Assembly: GCA_946122785.1 (NCBI GenBank)
Contig: CAMGYJ010000008.1
Span: 3,125,742 to 3,189,741, forward strand
DNA: 64,000 nucleotides
Reading direction: 5' to 3'
Source of the DNA: Linum tenue
Lineage: Eukaryota; Streptophyta; Magnoliopsida; Malpighiales; Linaceae
Shown here one piece after another: positions 13,272 to 23,279 of this stretch (position 1 is the first letter of the stretch; each line of letters starts with the position of its first letter). Under the pieces are notes generated by a model. The model saw nothing but the letters and a program-made list of their open reading frames with translations, did no database searches and was not told where the DNA came from. Position numbers and translations under genes: made by a program.

Positions 13272-13733
13272 ACCGTCGCCGGAGGAAGCAGATTTGGAGG
13301 CACAAATGGAGCGGATTCTAGTAAATCATCGTCAAGAACGGTTGGCCTTACCCAGGGCCCTGATTTCAAGCGTTGTAATCCTTAGCTCTGAGCTTAGATC
13401 CCGAAATGGGGCGAGCTCCGAAGACAGACCCCGTAATGGGGCGAGTTCGATTGAATTGGACGGGGATTTTCAGGCGTCGATGGAGAATTCCCGACGTGGC
13501 CGACCGTCGCCGGAGGAGGCAGATTTGGAGGCACAAAAGGATCGGATTCTAGTAAATCATCATCGAGATCGGTTGGTCCTACCCAGGGCCCTGATTTCCA
13601 GTGTTGTGATCCTTAGCTCTGAGCTTAGATCCCGAAATGGGGCGAGCTCCGAATTCAGACCCCGTAATGGGGCGAGTTCGATGGAATTGGACGGGGATAC
13701 TCAAGCGTCGATGGAGAACTTCCGACGTGGCCC
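13272..13733 (+). repeat. 231-bp tandem duplication in the LINE 5' region (two units)
   Basis: Unit 1 spans 13272-13502 and unit 2 spans 13503-13733. Both start ACCGTCGCCGGAGGA and end near CCGACGTGGCC. They differ at scattered positions, and the period is a multiple of three. Such repeats in a LINE leader can be promoter monomers; that role is inference. Confidence 0.85.
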
Positions 13734-14271
13734 GTTGCCGGAAAACTGGACGGCCTTTTTCTCACGGCCGATCCCCTGCCCGAATCGTTCGCTGACAGGG
13801 AAAGTGGCTGGATCGCGATTGACCGGTGCGATCGCGATTTTCCCGGGGACGTATAACGGCCGGAGGATTTCTGGGATAAGCCATATCCCTTTACGGTTTG
13901 GATTATCGTCCAACAGAATATTGCAGTTGAAATCTCAGAGTTCCCCTGTCCAAATAGAACTCTTGCAGCAGGAGAGATATCCAACTTCCCATGCCTATTT
14001 AACGAGGCCATTCAACCCGACTCCTCATCATCTTAGCCATTGTGAGGAGAAAAGGGTGCCTAACAGCTGCAAGCAGGAAGCTTATTCCGGTAAGTGGGAA
14101 CTTCTGGCTTTGGAAGTCCTTCTCTGTTTTTGGATAAATGAGATTCCTAACAGAAACTTCTATCTGATCTTCTCGAGTTACCCTTGGGCTCCCATTAGCG
14201 AGGCCTCGGCCGTTGTTCATTCCTGTGAGCTGAATGAGCTGAATTCCATTTCTCCTTTGCAGTCGACTGCC

Positions 14272-16380
14272 ATGGAGCACATTGCAAGAGACCAGGTCGT
14301 GGAATTCTCGCTATCGGAGGTCCAATCCGACAGGGCTCGCCAATCAAGAATGTTGCTGGGTCGCCTATTCTCTGAGGATCGATTGACCACAACGGAATTA
14401 CGCGAGGCAACTAACAACCCTTGGCAAGGCCAGGGGCGAATCAGGGTGCGGGAGACTGCACACGGACTGTACGAGTTCGTTCTCCCAACAGAAGCGGCAA
14501 AAACGTGGGTGCTCCAGCGCACTCCTTGGGTAATCAATGACAAAATCCTTCACCTGCGTGCCTGGACACCTAAGATCACGGAACGAACTTTTGAAGAGAT
14601 GGCGACTGCCCCATTCCGAATCCAAATGTGGGATGTACCGGAAGAATGCTGCACTCAGCAATTCGGGCGAAAAGTGGCGAGCTCCACCCTTGGTCGGGTT
14701 CTCGAAGCAGGCGTGTTCTCTTGCACGGACACAAGCATGACCTTCATCAAGGTCAAGTCGCTCATTGACTTCTCGAAGCCATTGAGGTCTCAAATCTGGG
14801 CAACTAACGAAGAGACAGGGTCTTTTTGGATCCGGTTCAAATACGAGCACTTGCCCAGCTTCTGTTACAAATGCGGGCGAGTGGGCCATTTCCGCCAGAA
14901 CTGTATGTGTGACCCGCCGGCACGTAAAGAGCGCTTTGGGCCGCACATGACGACCAAAAAAATGGGGATGAAAATTTTCGAAGAAGACGATCACCACCAG
15001 CGGTTTGCTGGCCAACCCAACTCAGTCTGGATTAACTCGAATGCTCGTCCAAAAGCTGGCCAGGGTGACCGTGTACCTCGTCGGCCGGGAACAATGGCGC
15101 GACAGGAGGCTCACCCCATTCCAAATCAGATGGCGGAGAAAAGCCCTCGGTGGATGGGGTCTTCTGCTAATCCTTTTGCCACTACTGAAGCCGAGCAGCG
15201 AGCCAATGTGGGGAAAAAACCGATGCGTTTCCCAATTCCAAGAAGCCCTAAGATTCCCCTGGGCAAATCCACTCGCCGGGGGAGAGGAAAAGCGGCTCCA
15301 GCGGGCAGCCCGATGGAGATAGACGACCGTCAGGACCCGAGTCCGGCGCCGCGGCGACGTGGCAGACAGGGCAGGTCCTCGCGTTCTGATCAGGTGATGC
15401 TTCCCGCTGCTGCAGTGCGACCTCGAGGGAAGAAACCGGCTGCCGACTTGGTGCAGTCGTCCTCTGGGGTGTCTTTCCATACGGGTCCTAATGAGGACAC
15501 TCGTCGCAGGCGATTGATCCTTCAGGATGAATCAGAGGACGAGTTTTTTGTCCAACCCATCTCCATGGAAGCAGGGCGTCTGGCAACTCGGCTTCCCGAC
15601 TCACTAGGGCAGCCGACGGTGAAAGCCACCAGTCGGCGGACTACTACTAAAGATCAACTGAAGGGAAAGGGGAGGGTGGCGCTTACTCGCCCAGACCCCA
15701 ATCTGATGAATGGGCCGGCCTGTAAAGCCCATGCCTCTCCCTCTGATCCAATATCCACTCGGACGAAGAAAGGGAAGGCAGCGGAGGTGGATTGGGCCCG
15801 CCAGCCCAAAAAATTGTCCAATCAGCCCGACCCCAATGGACAGCAGCGGACTAGAGGGGATGCTAAGGCAAAAGGAAATACGGCGGGATTGTCTTCATCG
15901 CCCATGCCATCTCCTAAATTGCCGATACCTCATGAAGACCCCATGGAGTCGGAGGATACCATCTCGGACGAGGAACCTCTATCCTATGAGCTCCGCCGAC
16001 GTGTTCCTTCGGCGTCAGGGGTGTTGAAGCGGCTGGTTAAGTCCGCTCGGGTCAGTCAAGTGGTCCGGGCTTTTGAGCGTGGATTGGCGATGCAGGATAA
16101 CGAGGATGAGGGCGATACGGACCCGTCCCAAACCCAACCTAGGACGAAAATGTTGGAGGAAGTGGTCCTTGTGGCTAATAATACCCCTCTGGATGAGTAT
16201 GGAACTAACCTACCTGAACCAGGGGCTGGTGTCAAGAAACGGCATTTTGACGAGATGGATGGGGAAAGGGAGGATACTCCGACACCCAAAAAACAATTTG
16301 TTGAAGAGAAAGATGAGGAGAAAGAAGGAATGGAAAAGGTGGAGGAAGCCAGCCTCGAATGGCCCCAGTCGGATAAATGA
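14272..16380 (+). CDS. LINE ORF1: DUF4283-like RNA-binding protein with CCHC zinc knuckle
   Basis: Likely gag-like nucleic-acid-binding protein of the LINE. I chose the ATG at 14272 (MEHIARDQ…) because the family-typical DUF4283-like domain begins there, giving 702 residues. A CCHC knuckle (CYKCGRVGHFRQNC) starts at about residue 198, followed by a long basic, Pro/Ser-rich and finally acidic tail. The same frame is open back to 12847, but its first codons lie outside the element, before the left target duplication, so that longer start cannot be the native one. A start between 12935 and 14272 remains possible because the frame stays open through the 231-bp tandem repeat. The stop overlaps the ORF2 start by four bases (ATGA). 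Confidence 0.8.
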   Translation: MEHIARDQVVEFSLSEVQSDRARQSRMLLGRLFSEDRLTTTELREATNNPWQGQGRIRVRETAHGLYEFVLPTEAAKTWVLQRTPWVINDKILHLRAWTPKITERTFEEMATAPFRIQMWDVPEECCTQQFGRKVASSTLGRVLEAGVFSCTDTSMTFIKVKSLIDFSKPLRSQIWATNEETGSFWIRFKYEHLPSFCYKCGRVGHFRQNCMCDPPARKERFGPHMTTKKMGMKIFEEDDHHQRFAGQPNSVWINSNARPKAGQGDRVPRRPGTMARQEAHPIPNQMAEKSPRWMGSSANPFATTEAEQRANVGKKPMRFPIPRSPKIPLGKSTRRGRGKAAPAGSPMEIDDRQDPSPAPRRRGRQGRSSRSDQVMLPAAAVRPRGKKPAADLVQSSSGVSFHTGPNEDTRRRRLILQDESEDEFFVQPISMEAGRLATRLPDSLGQPTVKATSRRTTTKDQLKGKGRVALTRPDPNLMNGPACKAHASPSDPISTRTKKGKAAEVDWARQPKKLSNQPDPNGQQRTRGDAKAKGNTAGLSSSPMPSPKLPIPHEDPMESEDTISDEEPLSYELRRRVPSASGVLKRLVKSARVSQVVRAFERGLAMQDNEDEGDTDPSQTQPRTKMLEEVVLVANNTPLDEYGTNLPEPGAGVKKRHFDEMDGEREDTPTPKKQFVEEKDEEKEGMEKVEEASLEWPQSDK

Positions 16381-19300
16381 GGCTTCTCGCCTGGAATGTG
16401 AGAGGAATTGGACCATCCCTCACATTCCAAACTGCTTTGGGTTTATTGCATTCGAATAAGCCGGATCTTGTGTTCTTCTCAGAAACACGATCGAGCCGGA
16501 AAGTAGTTGCCCGTCGTATGCGGGGTTTGGGTTTTCAGAATTCTCAGTGTTTTTTTGTTGATGCTGTTGATGCATCGGGAGGGTTAGTGGTAGCTTGGTC
16601 CCCCGGGGTTGTTGCCTCGGTGTTCTTTCATTCCAATTTTTGTATTTGCACTCAGATTAATGAAGTCAATTTTTCTTATGTTGTGATTTCGGTTTACATT
16701 AGTTGTGACCTGGCAACTAGGGCGGTTCAATTGGCCCATTTGCAGGAGATTTGTAATGAGATTGTTCTTCCCTATGTTGTCATGGGTGATTTTAATGCGA
16801 CCCTTCATGAGGGCGAGAAAGATGGGGGGAATGCTTGGAATGCCGCTCAATCGCTGAGCCTTCGTGAGTTTGTCCAGGATTTGGGGCTCCATGACCCAGG
16901 ATTTCAGGGTGACCAGTTCACCTGGACAAACAAGCGTATGGGGGCTGCGTGTATTCGTGAGAGGCTGGATAGAGCGTTGTGCTCCCAGTCATGGATTGAT
17001 AATTTGCCCGAGACCCTGGTTAAGCACTTCACGGACCAGGGCTCTGATCATCGCGCCTTGCTCCTCTCTGATAAGCCTTATGTTCGGAATTCCAGACCCC
17101 TCTTCCGCTTTGACGCCCGCTGGGCGGATAATCCGGAGGTGAGGGCCATGGTCCAGTATGTATGGCAGGAGAATATTCAAGGTACCCCTATGTTTCGGCT
17201 ATGGGAGCGCCTAAAAAAGTTGAGACATCTTCTCTATGACTGGAGTAGGGCAGGAACCACGAATTCTCTACGGAATATCAAAACTCTTCAAGGGGAAATT
17301 GAGCGTATCCGAGCAATTTACCCAATTGATTGGGATTCGATCCGTATCCTGGAAAGGGAGCTGTCGCGCCAATGGGAGGCAGAAGAAAGCTATTGGCAGC
17401 AGAAGTCAAGGGTACGATGGCTCCAGAAAGGTGATCAGAATTCCTCATATTTTCATACGGTGACGCGTACTAGGCGAAAGAGGAATTTTGTGGCAGGGTT
17501 ACATAACACTAGAGGAGAATGGGTAACGGAGGAAAAAGATAAGGCATCTATTGCTACAGAGTTCTACCAGAATTTATTTACCTCAGAGACTTCGATTCCA
17601 GATGTGGCTGAGAGGGTGGCGGCTTTGCCGATCCCTCGCAGTGTCACACCAGAGATGAACGCTAGCCTGACGGCTGAAGTCTTGCCAAGTGAAGTCAGAA
17701 GAACAGTTTTCAGGATGGGCTCGACGCAAGCTCCTGGTTCTGATGGCTTTACGGGCAAATTCTTTAAGGCCTACTGGGATATTGTTGGGGAGTCAGTAAT
17801 TGAGGCTGTGTGCTCGTTTTTTGAAACAAGTAGAATGCTCAAAAGCTTTAACCATACCTGGCTAACGCTGATTCCCAAGGTAGATAATGTGGAACATGTG
17901 AAGCAGTTACGCCCAATTAGCCTGTGCCAGTTTGTTTATAAGATTATAACCAAGATCATGGCTGAAAGGCTCTCCTCCCTCTTACCGCTTATCATTTCAG
18001 ATGGTCAGAATGCCTTCATTCGGGAGAGGCAGATAATTGATAATATCCTCCTTGGACATGAGTTAATGCATTATCTTAAAATCAAGACGCGAGGCAAGAA
18101 AGGGTATATGGCTCTAAAGGTTGACATGGAAAAGGCCTATGATAGAGTCGAATGGCCGTTTCTTCTTTCGGTTTTGGATAAGATGGGTTTTAGCTCGGTC
18201 TGGCAAGGATGGATTTATGAGTGTCTTCGATCTGCCTCTTTCTCAGTTCTAATGAATGGGACCCCCTCAGGTTATTTCAGTCCTTCCCGGGGCCTACGGC
18301 AGGGTGATCCGCTTTCCCCTCTCTTGTTTGTGCTCTGCACTGAGGGATTCGCGGCACTTATCCGTAAAGCAGTTTCGGAGAAGCGTTTGGCGGGGGTGAA
18401 GGTGGCTCCACGTGCTCCTCGGATTTCTCATCTTTTCTTTGCGGATGATTCTTATTTATTCCTGCGTGGATCTTTGCAAGAATGTGAGAATCTGATTGAG
18501 GTACTGAATGATTATGAGGAACTTAGTGGCCAGCGTGTGAATCTGGAGAAATCGGCTGTCTGTTTTAGCAAAAATATTGCTCAACCGGATCAGGAGTTTT
18601 TGGCCACTATTCTGGGGGTGGGGGCGGTAGGAGTCCACGATAAATATTTGGGATTGCCTACGCTTATTGCACGGTCAAAAATGGCAACTTTCCGTTACCT
18701 GGAGGAGAAATTGCTTGAACGGCTTCAGGGATGGAAACAGAGGACACTCTCGTGGGCAGCCAAAGAGACTTTGATTAAGTCAATTGCTATGGCATTGCCA
18801 TTGCATGTAATGTCCTGTTTCAAATTGCCTCTGTCCCTGTGTCGTTTACTGGATAAGCATGTTGCCAGGTCCTGGTGGGGAGCTGAGGACGGTAACTCAA
18901 AGGTGCGTTGGGTGTCCTGGAGGAATATGTGTAGAAGTAAACACGAGGGGGGGATGGGGTTCCGTCGATTTGAGCATTTTAACCAAGCGCTGTTGGCTAA
19001 AATTGGTTGGCGTATCTTTTCTGAGCCTCAGTCCCTTTTAGCCCAAGTTTATAAAGGCAAGTATTTCCCCAATGGATCGTTTCTGCAGGCCAAAGCCCGA
19101 TCTCGACCGTCCTGGGGTTGGCAAAGCATTTTGTTTGGGCGCCAGTTGTTGGAAGAAGGCCTCCGATGGCAGATTGGGAATGGTCGGACTGCTTCCCTCC
19201 TTCAATCTAATTGGATACCGCGTGTTCCATTGGAAGATTTGCGCTATAACCCACAAATTTTGCCAGTTGAAGGTAGCCCAAGGGTGGCTGAGGTTATGTG

Positions 19301-20474
19301 GCCAGGGGAGGGGAGGTGGAATGATGCTAAACTGAATCAATGGTTTGATCCGGTTACTTGTCGAGCAATTAAGGAAATCCCTCTGCCTCGGCAAAATATG
19401 GAGGATAAATTGATCTGGCATGGTACGAAGGACGGGGTTTTTACTGTCAAGTCGGCTTATCACCTTGCGGTGTCCCTGGACAGGAGGAAGGGAAGTTGGC
19501 AGTCCCTGGCAAGTTGGATGGATAAGGGGAGTTGGATCCGGGTGTGGGATGCTAAGATCCCCCCTAAGTTAAAGGTTTTTCTCTGGCAGATCTTTAGCCG
19601 GGCACTCCCAACCACTGAGGCACTTATTGAGAAGAAGGTCCCGGTGCACCCGCGTTGCCCGGTGTGTTGGGCTAGTTCGGAGACAATGGAGCATTTATTT
19701 CTCTATTGCCCGGTCGCTCGTGCACTGTGGGACTATTCAGGTTTGGAGTACCTGGGCGAAGGGTTGCCCCAGCAGAACTTTCCGCTTTTTCTTAAGAAGT
19801 TGCTTGCCTTGGTTCACCATCCCGCTTTATTCATGGCAGTTGTTGCCGTCCTGTGGAGGATCTGGCGATCCCGGAATTGGGTGGTCTTTGAGGGCAAACA
19901 ATTTGACATCCCTGCTTTGATGCGACAGTTCCACCAGCAAGTTGAGGAATGGATGAGTGTGCCGCCGGTGGGCAGTTCACCGGGTACGGTTATGCCGGGG
20001 TCTGCTCCGCAACCTCCGGTGGGGGTTGGTAGAATGGTGTGTATGTGGGATGGTGCTACGAAGAGAGGGTCCCATTCAGCGGGAGGGATTGTTATCTTGA
20101 CTCCCTCTCGTGAGATCCTGCTGATTAAAGGGGTCCACATTCCCGTGATCGATAGTCCCATGGTGGTGGAGTTACTGGTGCTTCGTGCAGCTGTGTTCTG
20201 GTGTCTAGAGCTTGGTTTTACAAACGTTGTCTTTGAAGGCGATGCCAAGGTGATCGTTGATAAGATCAATCAGGGAGATGCTAGAGACACTCAGGCTGGA
20301 GCGGTTCTTGCTGAAGTTGTGCATTATTTTAGGGCCCAGTCGGAGTTCTTGGTTCGATTTGTAGGTCGGGGTAGCAATAGGGTAGCCCATTCGGTGGCTA
20401 GAAAGGCCCTTTCTTTGTCCCCAGCTACGAGTCCTTTCTTTGATTTTCAGACCTGGCTGTTTTCCAGGGTGTAA
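16377..20474 (+). CDS. LINE ORF2: endonuclease, reverse transcriptase and RNase H-like polyprotein
   Basis: 1,365 residues, uninterrupted. An apurinic-type endonuclease occupies about residues 1-235, with WNVRGIG at the start, GDFNA near 136 and SDHR near 224. Reverse transcriptase follows, with the LRPISL motif, DMEKAYDRVEW, the GLRQGDPLSP box and the catalytic FADD near residue 687. A zf-RVT Cys/His region (RCPVCW…MEHLFLYC) lies at about 1,090-1,115. The C-terminus is an RNase H-like domain (RVT_3 type) with WDGA, an acidic VVEL, FEGDA and the RVAHSVAR motif. Together these nick target DNA and prime reverse transcription from it. The ATG sits inside the ORF1 stop (ATGA), which suggests termination-coupled reinitiation rather than independent initiation. 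All catalytic residues I looked for are present. Confidence 0.95.
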   Translation: MRLLAWNVRGIGPSLTFQTALGLLHSNKPDLVFFSETRSSRKVVARRMRGLGFQNSQCFFVDAVDASGGLVVAWSPGVVASVFFHSNFCICTQINEVNFSYVVISVYISCDLATRAVQLAHLQEICNEIVLPYVVMGDFNATLHEGEKDGGNAWNAAQSLSLREFVQDLGLHDPGFQGDQFTWTNKRMGAACIRERLDRALCSQSWIDNLPETLVKHFTDQGSDHRALLLSDKPYVRNSRPLFRFDARWADNPEVRAMVQYVWQENIQGTPMFRLWERLKKLRHLLYDWSRAGTTNSLRNIKTLQGEIERIRAIYPIDWDSIRILERELSRQWEAEESYWQQKSRVRWLQKGDQNSSYFHTVTRTRRKRNFVAGLHNTRGEWVTEEKDKASIATEFYQNLFTSETSIPDVAERVAALPIPRSVTPEMNASLTAEVLPSEVRRTVFRMGSTQAPGSDGFTGKFFKAYWDIVGESVIEAVCSFFETSRMLKSFNHTWLTLIPKVDNVEHVKQLRPISLCQFVYKIITKIMAERLSSLLPLIISDGQNAFIRERQIIDNILLGHELMHYLKIKTRGKKGYMALKVDMEKAYDRVEWPFLLSVLDKMGFSSVWQGWIYECLRSASFSVLMNGTPSGYFSPSRGLRQGDPLSPLLFVLCTEGFAALIRKAVSEKRLAGVKVAPRAPRISHLFFADDSYLFLRGSLQECENLIEVLNDYEELSGQRVNLEKSAVCFSKNIAQPDQEFLATILGVGAVGVHDKYLGLPTLIARSKMATFRYLEEKLLERLQGWKQRTLSWAAKETLIKSIAMALPLHVMSCFKLPLSLCRLLDKHVARSWWGAEDGNSKVRWVSWRNMCRSKHEGGMGFRRFEHFNQALLAKIGWRIFSEPQSLLAQVYKGKYFPNGSFLQAKARSRPSWGWQSILFGRQLLEEGLRWQIGNGRTASLLQSNWIPRVPLEDLRYNPQILPVEGSPRVAEVMWPGEGRWNDAKLNQWFDPVTCRAIKEIPLPRQNMEDKLIWHGTKDGVFTVKSAYHLAVSLDRRKGSWQSLASWMDKGSWIRVWDAKIPPKLKVFLWQIFSRALPTTEALIEKKVPVHPRCPVCWASSETMEHLFLYCPVARALWDYSGLEYLGEGLPQQNFPLFLKKLLALVHHPALFMAVVAVLWRIWRSRNWVVFEGKQFDIPALMRQFHQQVEEWMSVPPVGSSPGTVMPGSAPQPPVGVGRMVCMWDGATKRGSHSAGGIVILTPSREILLIKGVHIPVIDSPMVVELLVLRAAVFWCLELGFTNVVFEGDAKVIVDKINQGDARDTQAGAVLAEVVHYFRAQSEFLVRFVGRGSNRVAHSVARKALSLSPATSPFFDFQTWLFSRV

Positions 20475-20524
20475 CTTTTCTTGGTCTGAATCAATATAAA
20501 TATCTATCTTTTGTCAAAAAAAAA

Positions 20525-20540
20525 GTAGTTTTTCAAATAA
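20525..20540 (+). repeat. right target-site duplication of the LINE
   Basis: Perfect 16-bp copy of 12919-12934, immediately after the poly(A) run. Confidence 0.93.
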
Positions 20541-22640
20541 GAAGTGGTATGTGAGTGTGTCGGTTATAGGATGCATTTTGAGAACCATATTTGATACAAG
20601 TGGTTGAATGAAAGATGATAATCATTTAAACAGAGCAATTCTAACTAGGAACGAAAAATAGGTAAAATCGTAAAACATAGAATTAAAACATAAGTTTTTT
20701 ACACATACTGTAAAATAGTTGCAAATATGTTAAATATGACATATACTATGTAAAATATGCATGCATAGAATTTAGATAAGTTAATAAATACCTGCAATTC
20801 ATGTCTAAAATAGAGCAAATCATAACATCTTAACAATAAGTTCGTAAACATAGATCTTAACAATAATCCACCTTCCCCTCTATGCTAATAAATTTGGGAA
20901 GGGCCTATCTGGTGAATTATATTACGCTATTAAAAAAAAATACATCCAAGTACCTTGGTATGTATCTTTTAATCTCAAATGTCATATATTGTTGGTGATT
21001 TACCTTTAGGATATATTATTAATAATTAATTTCAAGAATAGAGTACCCATTTATTGAAATAGAAGCGCAAAAATGTAAAGCGTTTTGGTGAACTACAAAC
21101 GTAAAAGCGTAAGCTTTAAAGCGCAATTTAGTCCGATTTTATACATTAAAGATTGTATGTGGAAACGAAAACGTATATTATTATGCATACATTGTTAACA
21201 ATACATTTATTTAACTATCACCAAAACCAATCCTAAATTTAATAATGGGTCTTCCACCCAAAAAAAATTGATGGTTGGTCTAAATTGGTTAGACAAGGTA
21301 AAAAGGCAGAATTGTTATATTTCACAAAAACAACGACTGAAAATTAAAAAGAACATGAAAGTAACACAGTGAGTAAGTAATTCTAATTTACTATTAATTA
21401 CAAAACCTGCAAAAGTTTGGGCCAGAAACGTAGGGGACAACCCCCAAATTTAGGCCATCTCACATAGGTCAAACTCTGATCCCCTTGCTTTTCTCCCCCT
21501 CTTAATTTTCACATGTGATGTCACACACACACACTCTCTCTCTCTCTCCATCTCTTTCTCTGCCACCACCTTACACGGTTTTGACTCTATGGATTTTGAA
21601 CGACGCCTTTTTTTTTTTTTGCCTTTTTCGATTATTAGCCAGGTAAACTACATAAATTATCACCAACTTTTATTATATCACGAAAGTGGTGCTCAATTAT
21701 TCAGATTAACATGTCATTCCACGAAATTTTTTACTATTAAAAACACAAAATCTTATTAGTTAACTGTAGTGGACTGCCTGTTTCAATCAATGTCTGAGCA
21801 AAATTAAATTCCTTCGATGCATTCAAATCCAAGTTACATATTCATCTCAAGATGCCAATTTCTGTTTCGACTCATTCTACCACTCGACCCGATTTGGCTT
21901 GACTTGTTTGTGACATACATTCACGAGGTTGAGGCATGCGTATTACTGACCGGACCCCCTTCCTGTTTTCAACCTGTTCTATCTTGACTATCTCAATTGT
22001 TTATTGTACTAGTCATCTTCACTTCTCTTATATAATGTTTTAACAACAATGAACTTATGATTATTGTCGAAGTGTAGTTTCCTTTTCCTTATAATCTTTT
22101 ATATGATTAGACGTTGTAGTGAGTCTACCTTCCTTGACTTATGTCACACCATTGTGTTTCTAATTGGACCGACAATTAATACAAAACAATATTATGATAC
22201 CGGTCTTGTTCCACCTCTCAATACTGTAATTCCTACTCCAATGATTTCATCCTCATACACTCTTACTCAAAACCTAATAATAGGATCTAACTTTCCTCGT
22301 TGCCAAAATTCAGATGAGTTGACATGAGATATATGTCGTGACTATTATATTAGTTACCAAGAACTGGGATTACAAGTTTGTTAAGCACCAAAGTTAAGTA
22401 AGTAACTGATTTGTGAACAATCCCAAAGTTCAGCGATCCTTTGTGTAATTGACCCATCATAATTGTTCTTAACTTATTATTTAATTTCTATTAATCAATA
22501 ATCAAACCTTTTTCCTTCAATTTTTTTATGATAGGAACATTTTTCCTTCTTTTAATTTAATGAAAAAGAAGAAATTCAGGATCGGACGATCTACTAATCA
22601 CAGCGCACCACCGGCGCAACCCAAAAAATAAAGGAAAAAG
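20541..22640. other. intergenic, with a CA/CT microsatellite
   Basis: AT-rich DNA without a supported gene. A mixed (CA)n(CT)n microsatellite lies near 21521-21550. The 87-codon frame near 22064 has no recognisable motif. Confidence 0.5.
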
Positions 22641-23279
22641 GAAAAGAAGTGAAAAAGAAATTAATTTCACGTAAACGGAAACGAAACAAAACAGCGCCTC
22701 CTCCCTTCTTCCCTTCTCAATTTTCTCTCTCCTCCCTTTCCCCCCTCTCTCTCGGATCAATCCCATTGTTGCAGCGGCAGCGGCAGCGGCAGGAGAAAGA
22801 AGAAGGAAAGAAAGGAAAAAAAGGGAGGAAAACCCATCATTGATCCAGAAAAACCCAATTCGATTTGATTCTGCTTTTGTTATTAGATTGGCATCTGGGA
22901 TTTCTTTTGCGAGAGGGAGGTAAAACGAAAAAAAAAAAAAGAAAAGAAAGAGAAGCCATCAACCCATTTACAGTTTCTTCTGTAATGGGGTGGCTCTTGG
23001 TGTAGGACGAGGAAGGCGTTGAATCTCCAATGCGGTCTTAGAGGGGAAGACCCAGACAAGGCGGAGAGAGGAAGAATCATTTTCTTGAGGAATTTTGCGG
23101 AGCTGGGCGGATCTTGGGCAGATTGGGAATAAGGGATCCCCGCCGATGGTGGGAAGGGCATTGCTGGGATCGCAAGGACAAGTGACGAAGGCAAACAAGC
23201 AGCTGGTATTGGCTCGATTTGTTCTTACAATTGCTGTTTGTGGTGCTGCTAGGGTAGTGCGGCTGCATACGAGAAGAAT
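22641..23279 (+). promoter_or_regulatory. 5' leader and proximal promoter of the GAUT gene, with upstream ORFs
   Basis: A pyrimidine- and purine-rich stretch with a short GCGGCA repeat near 22774-22795, typical of a plant 5' UTR. Short upstream ORFs begin at ATGs near 22985 and 23031. A 53-codon upstream ORF starts at 23146 in good context, is out of frame with the main gene, and ends at 23307, past the main ATG at 23280. A leader intron (for example a donor near 22920 and an acceptor near 23251) could remove it; the sequence alone does not decide. Confidence 0.5.

Larger units (their letters stand above)
12935..20524 (+). mobile_element. full-length L1-type LINE retrotransposon, 7,590 bp
   Basis: A non-LTR retrotransposon bounded by a perfect 16-bp target duplication and ending in a 9-base A run (20516-20524). 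It has a GC-rich 5' region with an internal tandem duplication, ORF1 with a CCHC knuckle, ORF2 with endonuclease, reverse transcriptase and RNase H-like domains, and a short 3' UTR. Both frames are uninterrupted. Intact frames and a perfect duplication point to a recent insertion and possibly a mobile copy. Confidence 0.95.

Noticed and set aside
14398..15015. 205-codon minus-strand frame
   Set aside because: Antisense shadow of LINE ORF1; no motif.
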